Below are positions 14,937 to 20,678 of a stretch of DNA of 29,689 nt, piece after piece (the stretch's first letter is position 1; every line of letters begins with the position of its first letter). This stretch comes from a virus. The stretch is from the IMG/VR virus record IMGVR_UViG_3300025759_000464, positions 1 through 29,689 of that record; one strand, given 5' to 3'. Position numbers and translations under genes: made by a program. The notes beneath the pieces were generated by a model. The model was not told where the DNA came from and searched no databases. It saw only the letters and a list, made by a program, of their open reading frames with translations.

Positions 14937-15547
14937 AGTAATCTTAATTGTACTGTGTGATTATTAAATCTTTTTAATGTTGCTTTATAATATTCTTTGT
15001 CTATTTCATAAGCATCTAAATCATATCCTAAATTATGACAAGCTATTGCTATACTACCTGATCCTAAATGAGTATCTAATATCTTATCACCCTCTTTAGC
15101 ATAGTTCATTAAAAGCCATTCATATAGCTTAACTGGTTTTTGTGTAGGGTGTATTTTACCATTTTCTGATTTTCTGTCTTGTATAACTTTATGAATTGAA
15201 TATCTAAATACTTTTGCAGGTTTTTTTAACCCCATACTTACAAAAGCATATTCAGCACTTGCAAAGTTATCAACTGTTTGTTTTTTATCCCATACACAAA
15301 AATACTCTGATGTTGGTAAATCAAAATTATTAGCACCCCATATTATTTGATTATTTGATATTCTAAATAATTCATTAAAATATTCTTTAGTAGGTTTTGT
15401 ATCCCATTTATTAATTTTTAAAGTCTTATCTATTCTGTTTCCAAATCTTGATATTCCATAAGGTGGATCAACAATAGCTAAATCATATTGGTTGTCAGCC
15501 ATATCTTTCATAGCTTCCATACAGTCCATGTTATAAAGATTAATCAT
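14933..15547 (-). CDS. DNA adenine-N6 methyltransferase, beta class
   Basis: A 204-aa SAM-dependent DNA methylase. The catalytic motif DPPY is at residues 27-30 and the conserved HPTQKP at 133-138. The SAM-binding ILDTHLGSGS lies at 156-165, followed by AYEID (E181). DPPY before the SAM motif defines the beta class, and DPPY rather than SPPY favours N6-adenine. No restriction enzyme partner is adjacent, so it is an orphan, perhaps protecting phage DNA. The protein is short, leaving about 95 residues for target recognition. Confidence 0.88.
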   Translation of the reverse strand: MINLYNMDCMEAMKDMADNQYDLAIVDPPYGISRFGNRIDKTLKINKWDTKPTKEYFNELFRISNNQIIWGANNFDLPTSEYFCVWDKKQTVDNFASAEYAFVSMGLKKPAKVFRYSIHKVIQDRKSENGKIHPTQKPVKLYEWLLMNYAKEGDKILDTHLGSGSIAIACHNLGYDLDAYEIDKEYYKATLKRFNNHTVQLRLL

Positions 15548-15858
15548 AGTCCTAGTTCTTTTCCTTTGTTATACTTCCTTACTATCTTGTTAGCTTCTTC
15601 AAGTTCTGTTTCAACTCTTCTTGCTCTTGTAAGAGCTCTAACTTTGTCTGATCTATAAGACTCTATTGTCTTTTCGTAAGTTCTTCTTTCATATTCCAAA
15701 TGAGCAACATAGATTCCTATCTCTGCTAAACATCCTTTACATTCTTTTATTTCTTGGTTGTTTGATTCTTTACCCCACTTCATTAATTTATTTCCTAAAG
15801 TCTGGTAGTTTGTAACGTATTCTAGTTCTTTGATTAATTCCATTTTATTTGTATTCAT
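15544..15858 (-). CDS. Coiled-coil hypothetical protein (104 aa)
   Basis: Begins MNTNKMELIKELEYVTNYQT. It has two Cys in KECKGCLAEIG (about residues 38-48) and then a long heptad-rich helix (YERRTYEKTIESYRSDKVRA... to ELEEANKIVRKY). It overlaps the methyltransferase by 4 nt and the preceding gene by 14 nt. No enzymatic motif. A dimerising partner of a DNA-metabolism protein is a guess from position. Confidence 0.6.
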   Translation of the reverse strand: MNTNKMELIKELEYVTNYQTLGNKLMKWGKESNNQEIKECKGCLAEIGIYVAHLEYERRTYEKTIESYRSDKVRALTRARRVETELEEANKIVRKYNKGKELGL

Positions 15859-16249
15859 TGTAAATTGCTTCTAGTTTGTTATACACTTGACCAACAAAGC
15901 AAGGACTACAATTAGTAAGATGTTTTTTATCATTAAAAACTCTATTGTATATCTCTAACATTCTTGGTGCGTATTTTGTTATATCGTTCTTTTTTTCTAT
16001 AAATATATCTTGAAGATACAAAAATTCTTGTTCTGTAAATAGCTCTGGCATCTTATAGGGAAACAGTTCATTTAGTTTCTTCTTCCTTTTATCGCATCCA
16101 CAGTCTGCATCTAGTGCTTCTGCTACAGTATCTACAACTTTTTTTATTCCTGTTGCTTTTGTTATTTTCTCAACTGTATCGCCAAATCCTTTAGCTGCTA
16201 CTTTTTGTTGATATTCAAAATTTGCTTTAAACTTATTGTAATCGCTCAT
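15845..16249 (-). CDS. Four-cysteine protein next to the sigma-like factor (134 aa)
   Basis: A helical protein with FGDTVEKITKATGIKKVVDT at residues 22-41. DCGCDKRKKKLNELFPY follows (C50 and C52), and CSPC (C114, C117) lies near the end. Four Cys in two pairs suggest a zinc or iron-sulfur site. Proteins with the same FGDT.EKITKATGIKKVVD and CGC motifs recur in flavobacterial phages, without a known function. It starts inside the end of the sigma-like gene (17-nt overlap), so the two may be partners in transcription. Confidence 0.6.
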   Translation of the reverse strand: MSDYNKFKANFEYQQKVAAKGFGDTVEKITKATGIKKVVDTVAEALDADCGCDKRKKKLNELFPYKMPELFTEQEFLYLQDIFIEKKNDITKYAPRMLEIYNRVFNDKKHLTNCSPCFVGQVYNKLEAIYNEYK

Positions 16250-16778
16250 AATCTTCGTTTTTGTAATCTTCGTAATCTTCTTTTAATTTATCTTTTAATA
16301 TAATTTTTGCATTCTTTAATGTATTAAATATACTTACCCAACTTATTTTTGTTTCTGCTGCAATCTTTCTTATACTCATATTTGTATCTCTATACAGAAC
16401 AAAAAGCTTCTTATCATACCAGTGCCAGTTTTCTATTTCATCATCTATTTTTTCGCATATTAAATTATAAGCATCCTGTTCTCTTAAATCAGTATTGTCT
16501 TCTAACTGAAGTAATCCATCATCAATAGAAACTTTCCTAACTTTTCGCTTACTATTATAGTATAAGTAGTAAGTAGTACGTAAAGTAAAATACATATAAC
16601 CCCTACGGATAATCCCATTCTCAATAACCTTCTCTGGTTTAGCATATTTATATAATATCAAATAACTCTCTTGTACAATGTCTTCTGCATAATCATACTC
16701 ACCAAACCCATTGACTATTCTGATCCATTCTTTATGTTGCTTCGCTACTAGTCCAAGCCAGTCTGCTGTTGTTCCCAT
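16233..16778 (-). CDS. Phage sigma factor-like protein
   Basis: A 181-aa protein with sigma region 2 (YDYAEDIVQESYLILYKY, residues 28-45, the DIVQE core being characteristic) and a region 4 helix-turn-helix (MSIRKIAAETKISWVSIFNT, 134-153). It would recruit host RNA polymerase to phage promoters. The frame can be extended to a GTG at 16811, but the ATG at 16778 is preferred: it leaves a 31-nt overlap instead of 64 nt and gives a regular N-terminus (MGTTADWLGLVAKQHKEW). It probably drives late genes whose promoters need not look like host promoters. Confidence 0.75.
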   Translation of the reverse strand: MGTTADWLGLVAKQHKEWIRIVNGFGEYDYAEDIVQESYLILYKYAKPEKVIENGIIRRGYMYFTLRTTYYLYYNSKRKVRKVSIDDGLLQLEDNTDLREQDAYNLICEKIDDEIENWHWYDKKLFVLYRDTNMSIRKIAAETKISWVSIFNTLKNAKIILKDKLKEDYEDYKNEDYERLQ

Positions 16779-16969
16779 TTCACTGTAACATTTATAAATC
16801 CTATTACACACTGTAATGTGTATTCATCAAATCCGTCATCATATTGTTCTTTGTGAAATAATGCTCCTATCATAAAACCTTTTATCAATGCTATATAAAT
16901 ATCTGCATTCTTGTATTGTCCTATCATTACAAAAATTGTTGTTAATATTAATAAAGATATAAGTATCAA
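16748..16969 (-). CDS. Small membrane protein with a TTG start (73 aa)
   Basis: The frame begins with TTG, overlapping the helicase stop as TTGA (16966-16969). This start encodes one hydrophobic segment (ILISLLILTTIFVMIG, residues 2-17) and a second weaker one (YIALIKGFMIGALF). The first ATG (codon 15, at 16927) would lose the first segment. The coupled TTG start is preferred, but it is unproven. No known family; it lies between replication helicase and sigma-like genes. Confidence 0.48.
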   Translation of the reverse strand: MILISLLILTTIFVMIGQYKNADIYIALIKGFMIGALFHKEQYDDGFDEYTLQCVIGFINVTVKWEQQQTGLD

Positions 16970-17871
16970 AATAGTAATTCTTTTTTTTGTTTATCTAAAA
17001 GGTCTTTATCCATAAATGTAAAACCTATATTATTCTTTTCCATTCTTAATTTTATTGGCTCATCAAATGGTGTACATCTTCCTCCTGTTTCCATTTCTTT
17101 AATCTTTAAAACTAAAAGGTTTGAATATATCCAATCAGTTGGATGAGACGTGTACCTGTGAATACAAATCAGATCATCACAGCGGTTTCCCCACTTACCC
17201 CCTCCTTCAACACTAGCAATATTTAAAGGCATTGGTAAACCTTCGTATTCATGTCCTTTAGGATGCATACGTCTTAATGCTTCTGTTACTCCATGAGCAT
17301 TTAAAAACAGAGTGATGTTATTTTTTTTAGCAAACAATCTAAACTCTGTACTTACTTGATAGTCGTACTCGTGACCTCCTACTTCTTTATATAGTTGTTT
17401 GTCTTTTATTAAAGAGTTGTATGGATCTATAAGTATTGCATCATAATCCCAAGCATCTTTAATTGCTTTAGCTTCTTCTAGTAATTCTTTATATGTGTAG
17501 AGCTCTTCAACATCAATAATCTTAAAATAAGTATCAGACCATTCAAGTGCATCTTTTATCTCTGCGTCCTCTGCCTTTGTAATTGGCTTACGCATTTTAA
17601 ACTCTACTATTTTTCTTTGTATTGATTGAGGTGTATTCTCTGAAGACCAGATTAAAAACCTCTTTTTGTGTTTAAGAGCCCAAATGACGAATAAATACAA
17701 TATAACAGTTGTTTTGCCAACATTCGCATGACCAATTAATAAATTAAAGTTGCCCTGTTTATATCGTAAGTACTCGTCTATGTCTGGTACTCCTATTTTT
17801 AAACCTTCCTTAACCCTTCCGTGTTTTATATCTAATAGTTTTTTAAATATGTTAGAAGAGTTTACTAGCAT
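16966..17871 (-). CDS. RecA/DnaB-fold replicative helicase-like ATPase
   Basis: A 301-aa ATPase. Walker A is GHANVGKTT (residues 47-55), WSSEN gives a likely catalytic Glu at 78, and AILIDPYNS (145-153) is Walker B. FLNAHGV (189-195) is the motif-3 like strand, and GGGKWGNRCDDLICIHR (223-239) is typical of DnaB/gp4 family helicases. It lacks the N-terminal primase or DnaB N-domain, so a primase would have to come from elsewhere. It follows the OB-fold SSB by one base, consistent with a replication operon. An alternative reading is a recombinase-type (RecA/Sak4) ATPase. Confidence 0.78.
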   Translation of the reverse strand: MLVNSSNIFKKLLDIKHGRVKEGLKIGVPDIDEYLRYKQGNFNLLIGHANVGKTTVILYLFVIWALKHKKRFLIWSSENTPQSIQRKIVEFKMRKPITKAEDAEIKDALEWSDTYFKIIDVEELYTYKELLEEAKAIKDAWDYDAILIDPYNSLIKDKQLYKEVGGHEYDYQVSTEFRLFAKKNNITLFLNAHGVTEALRRMHPKGHEYEGLPMPLNIASVEGGGKWGNRCDDLICIHRYTSHPTDWIYSNLLVLKIKEMETGGRCTPFDEPIKLRMEKNNIGFTFMDKDLLDKQKKELLF

Positions 17872-17872
17872 T

Positions 17873-18184
17873 TTAGAATGGAAGATTGTCGTTTACGTCT
17901 GGCATTTGTGCGTTTGATGTTGTTTCTGCAACAGCATTAACTATTTTCCATCCTGTAACGTTTATGTAGTATTTACCTTTATACTCGTTAGATCTTAAAT
18001 TAACTGCAACATTAATTGTTTGACCTACTTGTAAGCTGTTTACTAAATCTATATTTTTATTTAAAAATTCTACTGGTATCGTTTGCGGATAGTTTCCAGC
18101 AGTCTCTACTAATACAGTTTTTTTCTTTAACTGTTTAATTGTTTCTAAACTTCCTATTGATTTAATAGTTCCTGTAAGTTCCAT
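17873..18184 (-). CDS. ssb: OB-fold single-strand DNA-binding protein (DUF3127)
   Basis: A 103-aa protein starting MELTGTIKSIGSLETIKQLK, with repeated strands (KKTVLVETAGNYPQTIPVEF, residues 21-40, and YYINVTGWKIVNAV). This is the DUF3127 family found mainly in Bacteroidetes and their phages. It ends in an acidic tail DVNDNLPF, matching the DDDIPF-type tip of bacterial SSB that recruits replication and repair enzymes. It would coat single strands during phage replication and recombination. It sits one base before the helicase. Confidence 0.8.
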   Translation of the reverse strand: MELTGTIKSIGSLETIKQLKKKTVLVETAGNYPQTIPVEFLNKNIDLVNSLQVGQTINVAVNLRSNEYKGKYYINVTGWKIVNAVAETTSNAQMPDVNDNLPF

Positions 18185-18186
18185 AT

Positions 18187-18420
18187 TTATTTATTTAAAT
18201 TATATAACATTTTATAGTCCTCTGATGTTGGTAACAGATTTTTCTCGAAATAAAGATACTTACCTATTAAACTTATGTCTCCTAGTATTTGTTGTTTCTC
18301 TTTATCGGTAGCAGCTCTCCAAACTGGATTGAGTGCTATTTCGGTAGCTCTATCTACAGCTCCTTGTTTACTAATAGAATCTTGTGTTTGATTAATTCTA
18401 GTCGGTTTCGTCTTTGTCAT
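18187..18420 (-). CDS. Hypothetical protein (77 aa)
   Basis: Begins MTKTKPTRINQTQDSISKQG and ends with EDYKMLYNLNK. Predicted soluble and helical, no catalytic motif. It is the second gene after the terminator at 18620-18646 and ends 2 nt before the SSB gene, so it belongs to the replication operon. Function unknown. Confidence 0.58.
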   Translation of the reverse strand: MTKTKPTRINQTQDSISKQGAVDRATEIALNPVWRAATDKEKQQILGDISLIGKYLYFEKNLLPTSEDYKMLYNLNK

Positions 18421-18562
18421 TTGTAAAAAAATTATTTATTATTAGTTGTTTATCTTGTTTACTTAAAAAGTCAGCTTGTAGTATTTCAAATAAAGCAGAT
18501 CTTAATCTATCTATTTCTTCTTGCTTTTTTTTTAGTAGTTCTATGTAATGTAATTCAATCAT
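18398..18562 (-). CDS. Hypothetical small coiled-coil protein (54 aa)
   Basis: A 54-codon frame starting MIELHYIELLKKKQEEIDRL, mostly a charged amphipathic helix. It is the first gene after the terminator and overlaps the next gene by 23 nt. Length and codon pattern look like the neighbouring genes. No membrane segment and no recognised domain; support rests on placement and helical composition. Confidence 0.5.
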   Translation of the reverse strand: MIELHYIELLKKKQEEIDRLRSALFEILQADFLSKQDKQLIINNFFTNDKDETD

Positions 18563-18619
18563 AATATAAAGTTAACAAATTATTTTAATATTATAATAAA
18601 ATGTTAATAAAATATATTC

Positions 18620-18646
18620 AAAAAAAAAGAGGGAACTTAATCCCTC
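18620..18646 (-). terminator. Rho-independent terminator after the NinG-like gene
   Basis: On the minus strand GAGGGA, loop TTAAGT, TCCCTC, then nine T. A compact GC-containing stem in AT-rich DNA, 34 nt after the stop of the NinG-like gene. Confidence 0.88.
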
Positions 18647-18679
18647 CTTTAAACAAAGAACAATAAAAACTAGAAAAAT

Positions 18680-19072
18680 TTACGAATGAAAAGAAAATTG
18701 TTTTATTCTATCATTATAATCGTCAATCATTTCTTTGATTTCTATATCTGTAAATTTAGCAATCAATCTGCTTTTTTCTAATAATTCCTTTGACAACTTA
18801 TCACCAAGATATAAACTAAACTTATATTGCTCACCATATCGAAAGACATTACAAGCTACACATTGAGCGTGTACATTCTCTTCATTCCATCTTGTTGCAT
18901 AATGTTTTCTTGATATAAAGTGTCCTGCTTGTATTTTAGTCCAATGATGTACTTCTCCACAAGTAGAACATCTGCAGTAGCCTTCTGTGTCTGCGTCTCT
19001 TAATCTTATGTATTTAGAAAATACAGCATCTAGTTTTTTTATTAAGTTCTTTCGTTTAGGTTTTCTAGGCAT
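18680..19072 (-). CDS. ninG: NinG-like / HNH recombination protein
   Basis: A 130-aa protein with CRCSTCGEVH (C33, C35, C38), QAGHFISRKH (G50-H51) and NVHAQCVACNVFRYG (C71, C74). These match the lambda NinG (Rap) family, a Holliday-junction endonuclease that promotes phage recombination, and the Cys pairs likely hold zinc. The N-terminus is strongly basic (MPRKPKRKNLIKKL). It is the last gene before the terminator at 18620-18646. Whether it cuts junctions or acts as a general HNH nuclease is not decided. Confidence 0.82.
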   Translation of the reverse strand: MPRKPKRKNLIKKLDAVFSKYIRLRDADTEGYCRCSTCGEVHHWTKIQAGHFISRKHYATRWNEENVHAQCVACNVFRYGEQYKFSLYLGDKLSKELLEKSRLIAKFTDIEIKEMIDDYNDRIKQFSFHS

Positions 19073-19074
19073 AA

Positions 19075-19308
19075 TTATTTATCCATACTTGTTATTAAAT
19101 GTTTACCAGATTCTGGATCTATCTCTTCTATTTTTTTATAGATGTATTTAGAATTAGCCTTTACTTCTTTCTTTTCTGTTTTAGATGAATCTAAACCAAG
19201 ATTAGTATATTGTATTGCATCTAGTTTTAACAGTTCATCTGATCTGTCTTTTACAGTTAAATTAAAATCATTTATAATTTTATCAGCTAATCTTCTTATA
19301 TCATCCAT
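19075..19308 (-). CDS. Hypothetical protein (77 aa)
   Basis: A charged, helical protein (MDDIRRLADKIINDFNLTVK) ending in SGKHLITSMDK, 2 nt before the NinG-like gene. It is preceded by the 162-nt gene-free region and is probably the first gene of a short operon with NinG. No motif recognised. Confidence 0.57.
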   Translation of the reverse strand: MDDIRRLADKIINDFNLTVKDRSDELLKLDAIQYTNLGLDSSKTEKKEVKANSKYIYKKIEEIDPESGKHLITSMDK

Positions 19309-19470
19309 ATTTAAATATTAATTTATTAATTTAATAATAATTGTTATACATTAATTACCACTAACCCACCAAAGTTATCTACTTTTTTTTTAAAAGTAAA
19401 TAGATGAGTTAATTTTCTTTTTAACAGAAGATGTTAATACTCTCTTCTCTCGCCTTGTCCTTTATAGGAT
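19309..19470 (-). other. Gene-free region between lysis and recombination genes
   Basis: No frame with a reasonable start is open in this 162-nt stretch. It contains a perfect 6-bp inverted repeat TTAACA-GAAGA-TGTTAA (19421-19437) and an imperfect AT hairpin near 19378-19406 (ATCTA-CTTTT against AAAAGTAAATAGAT). No T-tailed terminator is seen on the minus strand. It may hold the promoter of the 19308 operon or a replication/regulatory site. Confidence 0.4.
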
Positions 19471-19674
19471 TTATACCTCTACAGATCTTCTATTTAGTTC
19501 TTTAAGAATTAAATGTTTTTTTCTACTATAAGTAGAACTATTATACATTGTTATCAATTCTTTAGTTTTAAAACTACAAGGTGGATGATGTTTCCAAGTG
19601 TATTGTTTTCCAATTATCTTGCCTCTTGCATCTCTTTTATATTCCTTTGTAGAAGGTTTTAATTTTATTGACAT
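19471..19674 (-). CDS. Hypothetical basic protein (67 aa)
   Basis: A Lys/Arg-rich soluble protein (MSIKLKPSTKEYKRDARGKI) with a small hydrophilic motif WKHHPPCSFK. It follows the holin gene after one base and is the last gene of the lysis block before the gene-free region. Possibly nucleic-acid binding from charge; function unknown. Confidence 0.55.
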   Translation of the reverse strand: MSIKLKPSTKEYKRDARGKIIGKQYTWKHHPPCSFKTKELITMYNSSTYSRKKHLILKELNRRSVEV

Positions 19675-19675
19675 A

Positions 19676-20050
19676 TTAATTAGACTTGTTGTTTAGTTTC
19701 TCAAACGTTCTCATTCCTCCAAGTCCTAACATACCAACTAATACTGTCATTAAATGTTCCATTTGTAGTGCTGGTGGAACTTGCTCTTGTCCTAAAAACC
19801 ATATCAATAAATCTCTTAATACAAAGTTATAAGCTAATGCTACACCACAAACCCATCCTATGAAAGGTCTCCATCCAGCTACGAAGATTGTTCTGTGCTG
19901 TGCCTCTACTTTATTTATCTCTGATTGTAATTCTATTAATTGTTGTGGATCTATTTCTTTTCCCTTGATAAGCTCTCTTATCTCCATACCTAGTCCACCT
20001 ATATCAGATTGACTTTGTAAACCTAATAGTTTTTTTAATAGTTTAAGCAT
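19676..20050 (-). CDS. Holin of the GTA 3TM type
   Basis: A 124-aa membrane protein. A charged N-terminal helix (about residues 1-55) is followed by AGWRPFIGWVCGVALAYNF (58-76), the recognisable core of the GTA_holin_3TM family. RDLLIWFLG and a last helix MTVLVGMLGLGGMRTFEKLN (101-120) complete three membrane segments. Holins form pores that let the endolysin reach the peptidoglycan. It overlaps the endolysin gene by 8 nt, as expected for a lysis cassette. Confidence 0.8.
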   Translation of the reverse strand: MLKLLKKLLGLQSQSDIGGLGMEIRELIKGKEIDPQQLIELQSEINKVEAQHRTIFVAGWRPFIGWVCGVALAYNFVLRDLLIWFLGQEQVPPALQMEHLMTVLVGMLGLGGMRTFEKLNNKSN

Positions 20051-20402
20051 ATGTCCAAATTACTTTTTGTGTTTTTGTAGGATCACTGTCTACGTGTATA
20101 AACGTATTAGCAACACCTATCCTATAGAATCCAGCTTTAATAAGTGCTGATAGTATTTCGTATCTATACGTGCTGGATGTTGCATGTATATCGGCAGCGA
20201 ATCCTCGTAAATGTGACGAGTTCTCTGATCCTCCCACTTTTTCATTATGCTCTTCAGTTCTGAATCCTGAATTAATTTTAAATGGTATTCCTGCAATTTG
20301 ACGTGCATGGTTGAGCATGCGGAGAAAAGTTGGATCCATATTACGACCACTATCAGGAAAGTCAGGCGAGTCAAATTCACTGTATGTAAAATAAGATTTC
20401 AT
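20043..20402 (-). CDS. Endolysin, M15-family peptidase (D-Ala/L-Ala-D-Glu type)
   Basis: A 119-aa zinc peptidase of the M15A (Peptidase_M15_3) type. It has INSGFRTEEHN (residues 43-53), SSHLRGFAADIH (62-73) with zinc ligands H64 and D71, and FIHVD (101-105) with the third ligand H103 and D105 close to the active site. It lacks a signal peptide, so it depends on the holin. It would cleave peptide bonds in the cell wall. In the +1 frame a lipoprotein-like reading frame (20117-20380) is nested within it. Confidence 0.88.
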   Translation of the reverse strand: MKSYFTYSEFDSPDFPDSGRNMDPTFLRMLNHARQIAGIPFKINSGFRTEEHNEKVGGSENSSHLRGFAADIHATSSTYRYEILSALIKAGFYRIGVANTFIHVDSDPTKTQKVIWTYA

Positions 20403-20408
20403 TAGTCA

Positions 20409-20507
20409 TTACATCTTTAATTTACCAAGCCATTTGTTCCAGCCTTTAGCAACTGCAATATTAAATTTCTCTAATTTATTTGCTATGTATCTTAATGTTC
20501 TTACCAT
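20409..20507 (-). CDS. Small cationic peptide (32 aa) in the lysis cassette
   Basis: A 32-codon frame, MVRTLRYIANKLEKFNIAVA followed by a Lys/Trp-rich end. It overlaps the stop of the 50-aa membrane protein by 7 nt and ends 6 nt before the endolysin start. The composition is that of an amphipathic cationic helix, which would favour the inner membrane surface. It could be a lysis regulator or a chance frame; the tight placement is the only support. Confidence 0.4.
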   Translation of the reverse strand: MVRTLRYIANKLEKFNIAVAKGWNKWLGKLKM

Positions 20508-20653
20508 TTCTTATCGTTTAAAAGTTGTATAATCTTAATTACTGTATAAACCAACGTTGCTATTATTAGAAGTGATTGTAGTGCTTCGTTTAATTGTGAT
20601 ATTGTTATTACGTAAGTAACTATTCCTAATAATGTTGGTTCAAATCCATTCAT
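20501..20653 (-). CDS. Small hydrophobic protein, possible second holin/antiholin (50 aa)
   Basis: A 50-codon frame with two hydrophobic segments (about residues 8-19, LLGIVTYVITIS, and 28-45, LLIIATLVYTVIKIIQLL), ending NDKKW. It lies directly between the fiber gene and the lysis cassette. A two-segment small hydrophobic protein beside a 3TM holin and endolysin fits an antiholin or pinholin, which is inference. It starts 25 nt after the fiber stop. Confidence 0.55.
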   Translation of the reverse strand: MNGFEPTLLGIVTYVITISQLNEALQSLLIIATLVYTVIKIIQLLNDKKW

Positions 20654-20678
20654 TTTATTATTTTTTAATCATTAATCA

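Noticed and set aside
14643-15547. 2-aminoadenine (Z) genome hypothesis
   Set aside because: Only a dATP/dGTP diphosphohydrolase-like domain is present; no PurZ or DatZ gene in the window, so the claim lacks support.
14933-15547. Complete restriction-modification system
   Set aside because: No endonuclease gene is next to the methyltransferase; the nuclease at 12784-13287 is about 1.6 kb away with other genes in between.
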